From Bacillota bacterium (GTDB lineage Bacteria; Bacillota; Clostridia; Oscillospirales; Ruminococcaceae): a stretch of 59,550 nucleotides of DNA. The notes under the pieces are model-generated. The model made no database searches, was not told where the DNA came from, and worked only from the letters and a program-made list of their open reading frames with translations. The stretch is taken from the NCBI GenBank assembly GCA_029572815.1, contig JAKPUQ010000056.1, forward strand, positions 1-59,550. Direction: 5' to 3'. Shown here piece after piece: positions 7,717-16,569 of this stretch (the stretch's first letter is position 1; each line of letters begins with the position of its first letter). The position numbers and the translations under genes are program-made.

Positions 7717-8391
7717 ATGAAAAAGATACTTGCTATTTTATGTCTGACAGCTGTAGTGCTGGCAGGCTGCGGAAAGCCCGAGGCTGACAGCTCATCGGCA
7801 AATGAGCCCGGGACTGCAACAGCCGCTGAGACAACAGCTGCCGCTGAAACTACGGAAACCGCAGAGACAACTGCCGGGTCGACCACAGCAGAGGTGACAA
7901 CGGAAGCTGAGACGACTACAGAGCCCGGCGGAAATGTTTCCGCAGGAGGACTTATGGATATGTACCCTGCTATCTATGAGGGATTCATCAAGTCCGAGTT
8001 TGACAGGATAGCGTCTGAAAATGAAGGTCTCGCAAGCATTGAATTTGCTTTCCGCGATCTTGACGTTGACGGCATACCCGAGCTTATATTCAAGCGCGGC
8101 ACCTGCGAGGCAGACTATCAGGTAAATGTTTTCACCCTTGACAGCGAGGGAAATATAAAGGACTGCGGACTTATCGGCGGCGGTCATACCGCATTCGGAT
8201 ATGACGAGAATACAGGAAGACTCGTTATGATATGGGGGCATATGGGTGCGGCTGATATAGAATATCTTGAATGGGACAACGGCACCGTGAAGTCGGTGGA
8301 TAACTATGAGTTCACACTGGACGAGAATACTCCCTCCTATGACACTGTCCTGGAGGAAAAGGGCATAAAGTACATGGAGGATGTTCTTTGA
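7717..8391 (+). CDS. Thr-rich-stalk lipoprotein, paralogue 2, C-terminus truncated
   Basis: 224-residue paralogue of the preceding gene: lipobox LAGC near residue 18, Thr-rich stalk, then FRDLDVDGIPEL. The homology runs to GIKYMEDVL, where this protein stops, while paralogue 1 continues for about 35 more residues after its corresponding KYLPYVS. The last 11 bases overlap the start of the mutS frame. This looks like a junction that cut off the 3' end of the lipoprotein gene and the 5' end of mutS together. If so, the protein lacks its final strands. Confidence 0.7.
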   Translation: MKKILAILCLTAVVLAGCGKPEADSSSANEPGTATAAETTAAAETTETAETTAGSTTAEVTTEAETTTEPGGNVSAGGLMDMYPAIYEGFIKSEFDRIASENEGLASIEFAFRDLDVDGIPELIFKRGTCEADYQVNVFTLDSEGNIKDCGLIGGGHTAFGYDENTGRLVMIWGHMGAADIEYLEWDNGTVKSVDNYEFTLDENTPSYDTVLEEKGIKYMEDVL

Positions 8392-10891
8392 CGACGCTGT
8401 TGTGGTGTCAAAGGCTCTGGAGCTGACCCTGACGGGCAGGGACTGCGGTCTGGAGGAGAGGGCTCCCATGTGCGGAGTTCCCTATCATGCGGCGGATATG
8501 TACATAAAGAGGCTCATCGACATGGGCTTCAAGGTGGCTGTCTGCGAGCAGCTCACCGACCCTGCCGAGACCAAGGGTATTGTAGTCCGCGACGTTATCC
8601 GCGTAGTTACTCCAGGTACCCTTACCGAGAGCAGTATGCTGGACGACGGCAGCAACAACTACATTTGCAGCATTTACTACGACGAGGAGGAAAAGACCTG
8701 CGGCGTGGCGTCTGCCGACCTTTCCACAGGTGAGGCTGCACTGAGCTTTTTCGAGGGCAAGGACCTTGAGGCAGGCGTCATCAACGAGCTCTCACGCTGT
8801 CAGCCTGCGGAGATAATCTTCCCCCAGAACTTCCTGTCCCTGAAAAATGCGGCGGAGTTCGTGAAGGTAAGGCTCAGCTGCGCTGTTACCCTCCGCGATA
8901 CTATCTGCTTCACTCCCTCCGCAAGACGTGACATGACCGCAGCCGTATTCGGTGTAAAGTCCGTGGCAGAGCTGGGGATAAGCGAGAACGGAGCGGACTG
9001 TGCGGCAGTATGCGGACTTTTCGACTACATCAACGATACACAGAAGTCCTCGGTTTCGAGATTTACGGAGCTGAAGCTCCTCAGCGGCGACGCATTCATG
9101 GGGCTTGACCTCAATGCAAGGCGCAATCTGGAGCTTACGGAGACCCTGCGCAGCAAGGAGAAAAAGGGCTCGCTGCTGTGGGTGCTGGACTCCACAAAGA
9201 CTTCAATGGGCAGGAGACTGCTTAAAAACTGGATCGAGCAGCCACTTAAAAGCCCTGCAAGGATAATCGAGAGGCTTGATGCGGTGGAGTCACTCTACCG
9301 CAAGAGCGTGGTGCTGGCAGACCTTACCGACCTGCTGGACAGAGTGTACGACCTTGAGCGACTTATGACCAAGGTCATGTACAAGAGCGCAAACCCAAGA
9401 GACTTAAAGTCACTTTCCGCTACAGCACAGCAGCTTCCGCTGATAAAGCAGGAGCTGGAAAAGCTCAGCGACTCAAAGCTGCTGGCAAAGTACAACAGTG
9501 AGATCTTCACCCTTGACGAGCTTGTTAATCTTGTTGAGAACGCCATCATGGACGAGCCGCCTATCTCCGTAAAGGACGGCGGAGTCATCAAGGAGGGCTT
9601 CAACAAGGAGCTTGACGAGCTTCGCCACATAATGAACAACGGCAGGAGCATCATCGACGAGATAGAGCAGCGCGAGAAGGAAGCAACAGGCATAAAGAAC
9701 CTGAAAATAGGCTTCAATCGCGTGTTCGGCTACTATCTGGAGGTGACGCGCTCCTACTATGACCTCATTCCCGAGGGCTGGATACGCAAGCAGACCCTCG
9801 CCAACGCCGAGCGCTTCATCACAGAGGAGCTGAAAAACGCGGAAAACGCTATTCTTGGTGCCAAGGACAAGGCTCTCTCGCTGGAGGCGGATATTTTTGC
9901 GGAGGTACGGGACTTCCTCGCCACCAAGCTGGAAGCCGTTCAGCGCACAGCCTCGGCAGTTGCCTCGGTGGACGTTCTCTGTTCCTTTGCGGACGTCGCA
10001 CTGCGCAACCAGTACGTCAAGCCTGATATCGCCATTGACGGCGCTATCGACATTAAGGCAGGCAGACACCCCGTTGTAGAGCTCATGCTCACCGATGAGA
10101 TGTTCGTGCCAAACGACCTTTACATAGACAACAAGGCGGACCGTATGTCCATAATCACGGGACCCAATATGTCGGGTAAATCCACATATATGCGTCAGGC
10201 GGCTCTCATAGTCCTCATGGCGCAGATAGGCAGCTTTGTTCCTGCGGATTCCGCCAAGATCTCCGTGGTGGACAAGATATTCACCCGTGTGGGCGCCTCG
10301 GACGACCTTACCGCAGGACAGTCCACCTTCATGGTGGAGATGAGCGAGGTCTCGGATATACTGAAAAACGCTACCAAGGACAGCCTTGTCATACTTGACG
10401 AGGTGGGCAGGGGAACCTCCACCTTTGACGGCGTAAGCATTGCACGTGCCGTTGCGGAGTATATATGCAATTCCAAGAAGCTGGGCTGCAAGACACTTTT
10501 CGCCACCCACTACCACGAGCTCATAGGTCTGGAGAACGAGCTGGAGGGCGTAAAGAACTACAGCATTGCCGTAAACAAGCACGGCGGCACCATACGCTTC
10601 CTGAGAAAAATAGTCCGCGGCGGAGTGGACGAGAGCTACGGCGTTGACGTTGCAAAGCTGGCAGGACTGCCCTCAAAGGTAGTCGCAAGGGCAAAGGAGC
10701 TCCTTGAGGAGATGGAAAAGGCTCATCAGGCAGAGCGCCCTGCGGCAGTCCGTGAGGAGTCGGGACAGATAAGCTTCGGCAGTCTGGGCAGGGAAGCAGC
10801 TCTGGAAATGCTGGAAAAGACCAATATCGACGAGCTCACCGACGGCGAGTGCCGCGAGCTCCTCAGGGATATGCTGAAGGCTATACAGTAG
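8381..10891 (+). CDS. mutS: DNA mismatch repair protein MutS, N-terminally truncated
   Basis: 836 residues, starting MFFDDAVVVSKALELTLTG. Intact family members have about 33-35 residues before this point, ending in the GDFYEMF segment whose F-x-E motif contacts the mismatch. Here that segment is absent: the frame upstream of 8381 hits a stop at 8366-8368 and the bases belong to the lipoprotein gene. The rest looks complete: connector, core and clamp domains, Walker A TGPNMSGKST near residue 593, the DEVGRGTST Walker B region, and a C-terminal tail. GGAGG directly abuts the ATG, so translation may be weak or coupled to the upstream gene. Mismatch recognition is probably lost if the junction is real. 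Confidence 0.9.
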   Translation: MFFDDAVVVSKALELTLTGRDCGLEERAPMCGVPYHAADMYIKRLIDMGFKVAVCEQLTDPAETKGIVVRDVIRVVTPGTLTESSMLDDGSNNYICSIYYDEEEKTCGVASADLSTGEAALSFFEGKDLEAGVINELSRCQPAEIIFPQNFLSLKNAAEFVKVRLSCAVTLRDTICFTPSARRDMTAAVFGVKSVAELGISENGADCAAVCGLFDYINDTQKSSVSRFTELKLLSGDAFMGLDLNARRNLELTETLRSKEKKGSLLWVLDSTKTSMGRRLLKNWIEQPLKSPARIIERLDAVESLYRKSVVLADLTDLLDRVYDLERLMTKVMYKSANPRDLKSLSATAQQLPLIKQELEKLSDSKLLAKYNSEIFTLDELVNLVENAIMDEPPISVKDGGVIKEGFNKELDELRHIMNNGRSIIDEIEQREKEATGIKNLKIGFNRVFGYYLEVTRSYYDLIPEGWIRKQTLANAERFITEELKNAENAILGAKDKALSLEADIFAEVRDFLATKLEAVQRTASAVASVDVLCSFADVALRNQYVKPDIAIDGAIDIKAGRHPVVELMLTDEMFVPNDLYIDNKADRMSIITGPNMSGKSTYMRQAALIVLMAQIGSFVPADSAKISVVDKIFTRVGASDDLTAGQSTFMVEMSEVSDILKNATKDSLVILDEVGRGTSTFDGVSIARAVAEYICNSKKLGCKTLFATHYHELIGLENELEGVKNYSIAVNKHGGTIRFLRKIVRGGVDESYGVDVAKLAGLPSKVVARAKELLEEMEKAHQAERPAAVREESGQISFGSLGREAALEMLEKTNIDELTDGECRELLRDMLKAIQ

Positions 10892-10929
10892 GGGCGGATA
10901 CTATCCGCCCGTAAGAAAGAGGGAACGGC

Positions 10930-11154
10930 ATGGAGTGCAGATATTGTGGAAACAAGATGCAAAAAGGCAGGATAAGGTCTAAGGCGAGCCTGCTTAATCC
11001 AATTGCTGCGTCAGACCTTGTATGGACTGACGAAAAGGATATTGGAAAAATGAAACGTAATGAAGCTAAGCTTTCAGAGGAAAATGAAGCATGGTACTGT
11101 GAGACCTGCAAGCTTGTTTTTTCAGAGCTGCCTGTAAAGCCGCCTGTTTTTTAA
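10930..11154 (+). CDS. Small zinc-ribbon protein (DUF6487-like)
   Basis: 74 residues with MECRYCGNKMQKG at the N-terminus and WYCETC near residue 58, two CxxC pairs expected to form one zinc ribbon. The spacing, with a variable W-containing middle, resembles the short DUF6487-type proteins; that name is from memory. No signal peptide or membrane segment is seen. It lies 38 bases after mutS, past a GGCGGATA/TATCCGCC hairpin, so it may share the mutS transcript. Confidence 0.6.
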   Translation: MECRYCGNKMQKGRIRSKASLLNPIAASDLVWTDEKDIGKMKRNEAKLSEENEAWYCETCKLVFSELPVKPPVF

Positions 11155-11178
11155 TTTCTTTGTTATAAAGAAAATGTA

Positions 11179-11216
11179 ATTATGCATTATGAATTATGAA
11201 TTATGAATTATGAATT
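11179..11216. repeat. TATGAAT heptamer tandem tract
   Basis: About five copies of TATGAAT/TATGCAT between two genes. It is the reverse complement of the tract at 2443-2477. Confidence 0.7.
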
Positions 11217-11234
11217 AAATCTGAGGTGACAATT

Positions 11235-11855
11235 ATGCCTGCATACTTTTCAATGATAATGGAATTCAGCCGCGCAGAGCTGGATTTTGACAATATGAAG
11301 GAGCTCACCGCTTACATCAAGCACGCAGGGCTTGAATTCAAGAGCGGACTGAAGGGCTACGAAAACGAGTCCATGGAGGATATAATGGACTGGAACCAGA
11401 AAAAGCTGGAGGAGGACTTCGAGCTGGGCTACGACGAGGACGCTTCCAACGATTACAAGCAGATGCGCTTTGAATATGACGGATTTTCCGGGGTACGCGG
11501 CTTCATCACCAACGAGGAGCCCATCCGCGGTGAGTATATCTTTACTCTGCTGATACCTCAGGAGGAGGTTCACGTTGAGGGAGATACCTACAAAAAGGAA
11601 GCAGTTGAGAAGCTGAAAGCCATAGCCGCAAAGCTGTGGATACTGCCTAAAACACGCACTATGCAGACAGAACTGGAGCTGGGCGAGGGTATCACCACCG
11701 AAATGGATATCAGGGACGGAGCTGCTCCAAGTGCCTGTCCATTCGCCATCGTATCGGAAAAGCAGTTCGGACGCATGGACACAGCCGATTACACCGCCGA
11801 GCATATCGAATACGGCGGAGTCATTCTCACCCCCAAAAGGGTAAAGCTGGTCTGA
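11235..11855 (+). CDS. Uncharacterised acidic cytoplasmic protein
   Basis: 206 residues from the ATG at 11235, chosen over GTG at 11226 because a TGAGGTGA SD lies 6 bases before it. The protein is acidic and lacks a signal peptide or membrane helix. Two halves are visible: an N-terminal segment with many Glu/Asp (LDFDNMKELTAYIKHAG) and a C-terminal segment ending EYGGVILTPKRVKLV. No family is recognised. It sits between mutS and mutL, 29 bases before mutL, and is probably co-transcribed with them. Confidence 0.6.
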   Translation: MPAYFSMIMEFSRAELDFDNMKELTAYIKHAGLEFKSGLKGYENESMEDIMDWNQKKLEEDFELGYDEDASNDYKQMRFEYDGFSGVRGFITNEEPIRGEYIFTLLIPQEEVHVEGDTYKKEAVEKLKAIAAKLWILPKTRTMQTELELGEGITTEMDIRDGAAPSACPFAIVSEKQFGRMDTADYTAEHIEYGGVILTPKRVKLV

Positions 11856-11884
11856 GCTGCTGCAATTCGGAAAGGAAGTAAACA

Positions 11885-13939
11885 ATGCCCCCTATCAACG
11901 TCCTTAGCAAGGAAATATCAGAGCTTATCGCCGCAGGCGAGGTCATCGAGCGTCCCTCGTCGGTAATAAAGGAGCTTGTGGAGAACTCCATAGACTCGGG
12001 TGCAAGACATATAACCGTGGAGATAAAAAACGGCGGAACTACCTATATGCGCGTCACCGACGACGGCTGCGGAATGTCCTTCGGTGACGTTCCCAAGGCG
12101 TTCCTTCGTCATGCCACCAGCAAGATAAGAGAAAAAGAGGACCTTGACAATATCATCACTCTGGGCTTCCGCGGTGAAGCCCTTGCCTCCGTTGCGGCAG
12201 TCGCCCGCGTGGAGATAATGACCAAGCAGCGTGAGGAGATGTACGGAACCCTCTATACCATCGAGGGAAGCGTGGAAAAGTCACATGAGGAGAGCGGCTG
12301 TCCCGACGGTACTACGGTAATTATCCGCGACCTTTTCTACAATGTGCCTGCAAGGCGCAAGTTCATGAAAAAGGACGTCACCGAGGCAAACGCGGTCAGC
12401 AATATCCTCCAGAAGATAACCATGTCCCACCCGGATATAGCCTTCCGCTTTATCCGCGACAACCGCACGGAGTTCAACTCCAGCGGCGACGGAGAGCTGT
12501 TTTCGGCTGTTTATGCGGTCTACGGCAGAGACTTCGCCCGTGACCTCATTCCCGTGGACTATGAGTACGAGGGGGTAAAGGTAGGCGGATACGTCATTAA
12601 GCCCCTTTATTCCAAGAACAACCGCGCCTTCCAGAACTTCTTCGTAAACGGCAGATACGTCCGTTCACGTCTCTGCTCCGCAGCTCTGGAAAACGCCTAT
12701 ACCAACATGATAATGACGGGAAAATTCCCTGCCTGCGTTCTCCTTGTGGACTTAGCCCCCAGCGCTATGGACGTTAATATCCACCCCACAAAGGCTGAGG
12801 TGCGCTTCACCAACGAGAAGTCCGTCTCGGACGCTATCTACTTCGCGGTGAAGAACGCCATGATGAAGGACGGCCTCATCTATGAGTTTGAGCTGAAGCC
12901 CCATGCGGACTGGACCAAGGCTGCTCCCGAGCAGGAGGAGATGAAGCAGCAGGAGTTCCTGTTCACTCCCGTTGACAAGATAGAGGAAACAGAGCAGAAA
13001 ATGGCAGAGGCAGCCCCTCCCGTTTATACGGCTCCCAAGGCGGAGCATACTGCGGCTGAGGAACAGCCCTACACGGCGGATATAGCTGCAAGCCCTGCCT
13101 ATGACAGACCCGAGCCCGTGCAGTACACCGCTCCCGTCTGTGAGAAGCCTGCGGGGACAGCTGCTCCAGCGAGCATTACAGCTCCCGAGCCCGTTAAGGA
13201 GCCCGAGAGAGTTCCCGAGCCTGTGGAACCTCCCAAGCCTGTGGAGGGATTCAGCTACATCACACAGCAGGCGTTCACCGCAGCTCCCGTACAGCAGCCT
13301 GTTGAGGAGAAGGCTCCCGAGGAGTCTGTGTGGACAGAAAAGCCGAAGATCCGCGTCATCGGCGAGGCTTTCGGGCTATATGTCATCGCGGAGCTGGGCG
13401 ACGATACCATGATAATGATAGATAAGCACGCCGCCCATGAGCGCATAATCTTCGAGCGACTCAAGAGCCGCAACTGCCGCCAGTACAGCCAGCAGCTCCT
13501 TACGGGGGTCAAAGTTCTCCTCACAGGGGACGAATTCAGCGCCCTTGAAACAAATCAGGAGCTCCTTGCGGACCTGGGATTTACCTTTGATTTCTCCGAG
13601 AAGCCCTGTGTTGTGGCAACGGCTGTTCCCACCTTCATTATGGAGCTGGACATGGAGGACATAATCTCAGAGATAGCCAATAATCTCCGTATGTACAGCC
13701 ACGACCCACAGTCTCATATGCTGGACGATATGCTCCACACAGTTGCCTGCAAATCAGCGATAAAGGGCAACGACAAGAACAGTCTTGAGGAGCTTCAGTC
13801 CCTTGCGGAGCAGGTCTACTTCGATGAACGCATACGCCACTGCCCCCCACGGCAGACCCGTGATGTTTACCATGACAAAGAGCAATATCTCACATCAGTT
13901 CAAGAGAACATAAGGAGCATAATATGCAAAAAGCAGTAA
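11885..13939 (+). CDS. mutL: DNA mismatch repair protein MutL, C-terminal frameshift
   Basis: 684-residue frame. The N-terminal GHKL ATPase has ELVENSIDSGA, DDGCGM and GFRGEAL. A long Pro/Glu/Ala linker follows (about residues 370-470), then the C-terminal domain with the endonuclease motif DKHAAHERIIFE and ACKSAIKG. Near residue 653 the C6 run at 13843-13848 shifts the frame: with five Cs the protein would continue RHCPHGRPVMFTMTK and stop at 13911-13913. The next gene's SD fits a stop there. As it stands the conserved CPHGRP metal site is replaced by unrelated residues and the frame overruns into the next gene by 16 bases. Endonuclease function is probably lost if the extra C is real. Confidence 0.92.
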   Translation: MPPINVLSKEISELIAAGEVIERPSSVIKELVENSIDSGARHITVEIKNGGTTYMRVTDDGCGMSFGDVPKAFLRHATSKIREKEDLDNIITLGFRGEALASVAAVARVEIMTKQREEMYGTLYTIEGSVEKSHEESGCPDGTTVIIRDLFYNVPARRKFMKKDVTEANAVSNILQKITMSHPDIAFRFIRDNRTEFNSSGDGELFSAVYAVYGRDFARDLIPVDYEYEGVKVGGYVIKPLYSKNNRAFQNFFVNGRYVRSRLCSAALENAYTNMIMTGKFPACVLLVDLAPSAMDVNIHPTKAEVRFTNEKSVSDAIYFAVKNAMMKDGLIYEFELKPHADWTKAAPEQEEMKQQEFLFTPVDKIEETEQKMAEAAPPVYTAPKAEHTAAEEQPYTADIAASPAYDRPEPVQYTAPVCEKPAGTAAPASITAPEPVKEPERVPEPVEPPKPVEGFSYITQQAFTAAPVQQPVEEKAPEESVWTEKPKIRVIGEAFGLYVIAELGDDTMIMIDKHAAHERIIFERLKSRNCRQYSQQLLTGVKVLLTGDEFSALETNQELLADLGFTFDFSEKPCVVATAVPTFIMELDMEDIISEIANNLRMYSHDPQSHMLDDMLHTVACKSAIKGNDKNSLEELQSLAEQVYFDERIRHCPPRQTRDVYHDKEQYLTSVQENIRSIICKKQ

Positions 13940-14583
13940 AAGTTTTTATCCCGTTATTACTGGCGATCGGTCTGGGAATTTTCAGCTTCTATAATTACAT
14001 TGACGGATATGTTGTCGATTCATCTCATCTTAAAATGAAGTTCGGCGAGGTTCCCGCGGGAACTGAGTTTGCGGATATACTTGTAAAGGAAGACTGGCAC
14101 AGGTACCCTGATGGAGCTGTCAATGTATCTTTTGCGCCTACACTGGAACTTGATGAAAACTGCGAACTCGCAAAGTATAACGAGGACGGCTATGCAAGTA
14201 TGATCCTGAGGACGGGACTGGCTTTACTGGAAGATCATGAGATGTCTCCCGAGGTCTCGGACAAGCACAGCTGTCTCGGAATGATGAGCGGAGATGGTGA
14301 CATTTTTGACCATATTCACCATATAAAGGTGGCTTACTGCGATAAAGACGGCAATATCCTCGGTATCACCGATGAGGCTGAGGTGAAAAGCGCGATGTTC
14401 GGCAGACCTGAGTACACCATAAAGGCGGACGGCAGCAAGGTGGAACTTGATACGCACATAAAGCTGACCTTCTTCTGGGGAGTTGTACTGCCCGGAGTAT
14501 TAGGAGCTATCCTCCTTGTAACAGCCATAGATATCGCAGTCAAGGATCGCAAAAAGTCTAAAGCGTCAGATAGTGAAGAGTAA
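13924..14583 (+). CDS. Membrane protein, paralogue A, function unknown
   Basis: 219 residues with a hydrophobic segment at each end (about residues 7-24 and 180-203) enclosing an extracytoplasmic domain of about 150 residues, then a short Lys-rich tail. The domain has KFGEVPAGTEFADILVKEDWH and HIKVAYCDKDGNILGITDEAEV. The next gene encodes a paralogue with the same layout and motifs. No known family is recognised. It begins just after the ancestral mutL stop with SD AAGGAG at 13912-13917, which supports the mutL frameshift reading. Confidence 0.65.
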   Translation: MQKAVKVFIPLLLAIGLGIFSFYNYIDGYVVDSSHLKMKFGEVPAGTEFADILVKEDWHRYPDGAVNVSFAPTLELDENCELAKYNEDGYASMILRTGLALLEDHEMSPEVSDKHSCLGMMSGDGDIFDHIHHIKVAYCDKDGNILGITDEAEVKSAMFGRPEYTIKADGSKVELDTHIKLTFFWGVVLPGVLGAILLVTAIDIAVKDRKKSKASDSEE

Positions 14584-14591
14584 AATATACT

Positions 14592-15287
14592 ATGAAACGG
14601 GTAATCAAAGTACTAATTGCGGTATATTGTATGGCTTTTATGTGCATTTTCGGCGGTATCGATGCCTTTGCACGGAAACATGAACCCGATCGTCTGAGGG
14701 TGGAGTTCGGAGAGGTGCCTGATGGAACAGTGTTTGCGGACATACTCGTAAAGGACAGATGGCACGATAAATATGCCATTGACTTCAATGAGGAAAACGG
14801 CGCATTTCTTGGAGTCGGCAAGGACTGCGGACTTGCGAAATATGACAAAAATGGCTACACAAGTCTGCTTCTTAGACATAGCTGTGCTGAATTTCAGGGC
14901 GCAGCTCTATCACCTGATGATCGATGGAAATATGTATCATACCAATTTAAAATAAGCAGCAAGAATCTTTTCAGGAACTATCGCAGTATAAAAATCGCTT
15001 ACTGCGATAATGACGGCAATGTTGTCGGAGTCACGGAGAAAGCACTGACAAAGACATTCTTTTTTACGGTATCCGGATACGACATCTATGCTGACGGCAG
15101 CAGCCTTGAATTCAGGCTTTTAGAAGCGCCGCTGACATTGATCGTTGTTTCGATAACGCTTGGGATCATGCTGATCATAATTCTGATCGTGACACTGCTT
15201 GTTGCAGGCAGAATGAGAAAACGGCGGAATGTGAAAATTATAAACCACATACGATCTGGAGAAGTCGATAATGAACGAAAAAAATAA
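14592..15287 (+). CDS. Membrane protein, paralogue B, function unknown
   Basis: 231 residues, same layout as the preceding protein: N-terminal hydrophobic segment (about residues 5-25), soluble domain with EFGEVPDGTVFADILVKDRWH and SIKIAYCDNDGNVVGVTEKA, then a C-terminal transmembrane helix (about 178-205) and a basic tail. It starts 8 bases after paralogue A and overlaps miaA by 17 bases, so it is translated as part of the same array. The tandem pair probably arose by duplication. The function is unknown. Confidence 0.65.
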   Translation: MKRVIKVLIAVYCMAFMCIFGGIDAFARKHEPDRLRVEFGEVPDGTVFADILVKDRWHDKYAIDFNEENGAFLGVGKDCGLAKYDKNGYTSLLLRHSCAEFQGAALSPDDRWKYVSYQFKISSKNLFRNYRSIKIAYCDNDGNVVGVTEKALTKTFFFTVSGYDIYADGSSLEFRLLEAPLTLIVVSITLGIMLIIILIVTLLVAGRMRKRRNVKIINHIRSGEVDNERKK

Positions 15288-16224
15288 AAAGCCCTTTGTG
15301 CTGGCGGTGGTCGGACCTACGGCATCGGGCAAGACATGGCTGGGCGTTGAGCTGGCGAAGATATACGGCGGAGAGGTCATCTCCGCCGATTCCATGCAGA
15401 TATACAAGGGCATGGACATAGCCTCCGCAAAGCCTTCGGAAGATGAAAAACAGGGGATCCCCCACCACCTCATGGACTTCCTTGACAGGGGAGAGAGCTT
15501 CAGTGCCGCTGATTATGTGAAGCTGGCAAATGAGAAAATAGTGGATATACTCTCACGGGGAAAGCTGCCCATTATCGTGGGGGGAACGGGTCTCTATGTG
15601 GACTCTCTGCTTGAGAACGTGAAGTTCTCCGAGGGGGGCAGCGATGAGGCTTACCGCGCGGAGCTCTGCGCCTTCGCAAAGGAGCATGGCAACGAAGCCC
15701 TTCACGCCCGTCTTGCGGAGCTTGACCCCGAAGCCGCAGAGGGCATACACCCGAATAATCTGGTGAGAGTGATCCGCGCTCTGGAGGTCTGTCACGTTAC
15801 GGGACGGAAATTCAGTGAGCTGAAAAAAGAGAGCAGGACAGTGGAAAGTCCCTATAATTCCCTTATTATCGGGCTGAGCTACACTGACAGGCAGACCCTC
15901 TATGACCGCATAGACCTGCGCGTGGACGAGATGGTGAAGGCAGGTCTTGTGGAGGAAGCCCGCGCCCTCTGGCAGGAGAGCGGCATGAAGACCGCCGCCA
16001 ACGCCATTGGCTACAAGGAGCTTATCCCATACTTCGAGGGGGAGGCGGAGCTCTCCGACTGCATTGCCACTATCAAGCAGGAAACGCGGAGATACGCCAA
16101 GCGTCAGCTCACATGGTTCAGACGAAATGACCGTATAGAGTGGATAATGATGGACGGATTTGATAAAAAGAATGAAATATTAGAAAAATGCAAAAAAACT
16201 ATAGCCAAATACATGGAAATGTGA
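15271..16224 (+). CDS. miaA: tRNA dimethylallyltransferase
   Basis: 317 residues. It transfers a dimethylallyl group to A37 of tRNAs that read codons starting with U, giving the substrate of MiaB. The P-loop GPTASGKTWLG is near residue 15, followed by SADSMQIYKGMDIASAKPS, the substrate-pocket GGTGLYVDSLL and the tRNA-binding QETRRYAKRQLTWFR near residue 270. Length and motif order are normal. It overlaps the end of membrane paralogue B, and hfq follows, the widely conserved miaA-hfq order. Confidence 0.96.
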   Translation: MNEKNKKPFVLAVVGPTASGKTWLGVELAKIYGGEVISADSMQIYKGMDIASAKPSEDEKQGIPHHLMDFLDRGESFSAADYVKLANEKIVDILSRGKLPIIVGGTGLYVDSLLENVKFSEGGSDEAYRAELCAFAKEHGNEALHARLAELDPEAAEGIHPNNLVRVIRALEVCHVTGRKFSELKKESRTVESPYNSLIIGLSYTDRQTLYDRIDLRVDEMVKAGLVEEARALWQESGMKTAANAIGYKELIPYFEGEAELSDCIATIKQETRRYAKRQLTWFRRNDRIEWIMMDGFDKKNEILEKCKKTIAKYMEM

Positions 16225-16318
16225 TATAATGTACTGTGTGTATTTCTATGCGGTATATTTGGCGAAACATTTTACCCACAGATTTCTTCACGCAAACAAA
16301 TAAAAAAGGAGAATGTGT

Positions 16319-16558
16319 ATGAACAAAACTATCAATCTGCAGGACGTGTTCCTCAATCAGTGCAGAAAAGACAAGATCATGGTGACTATTATCCTCACCA
16401 ACGGCTTCCAGTTCAAGGGAATGGTAAGAGGCTTTGACAGCTACGTTGCCATCTTTGACTGTGACGGCAAGCAGCAGCTCGTTTACAAGCACGCTATCTC
16501 AACGATCATTCCTGCAAGAGCAGTATCTATCCTCGACGCTTCCGAGAAAAACGACTAA
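16319..16558 (+). CDS. hfq: RNA chaperone Hfq
   Basis: 79-residue Sm-like protein. The Sm1 motif is seen in [25 protein letters not shown] and Sm2 in YKHAISTI (residues about 58-65), which form the hexameric RNA-binding ring. The ATG at 16313 lies only 2 bases from GGAG, while the ATG at 16319 has a 7-base spacing, so the latter was chosen. It follows miaA after about 95 bases. Confidence 0.95.
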   Translation: MNKTINLQDVFLNQCRKDKIMVTIILTNGFQFKGMVRGFDSYVAIFDCDGKQQLVYKHAISTIIPARAVSILDASEKND

Positions 16559-16569
16559 GGGTGGTCTGA

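Noticed and set aside
9473..10582. A 369-codon open frame on the minus strand opposite mutS
   Set aside because: mutS is clearly coding on the plus strand with family motifs throughout. The antisense frame has no motif, no SD and the composition expected of a reverse reading.
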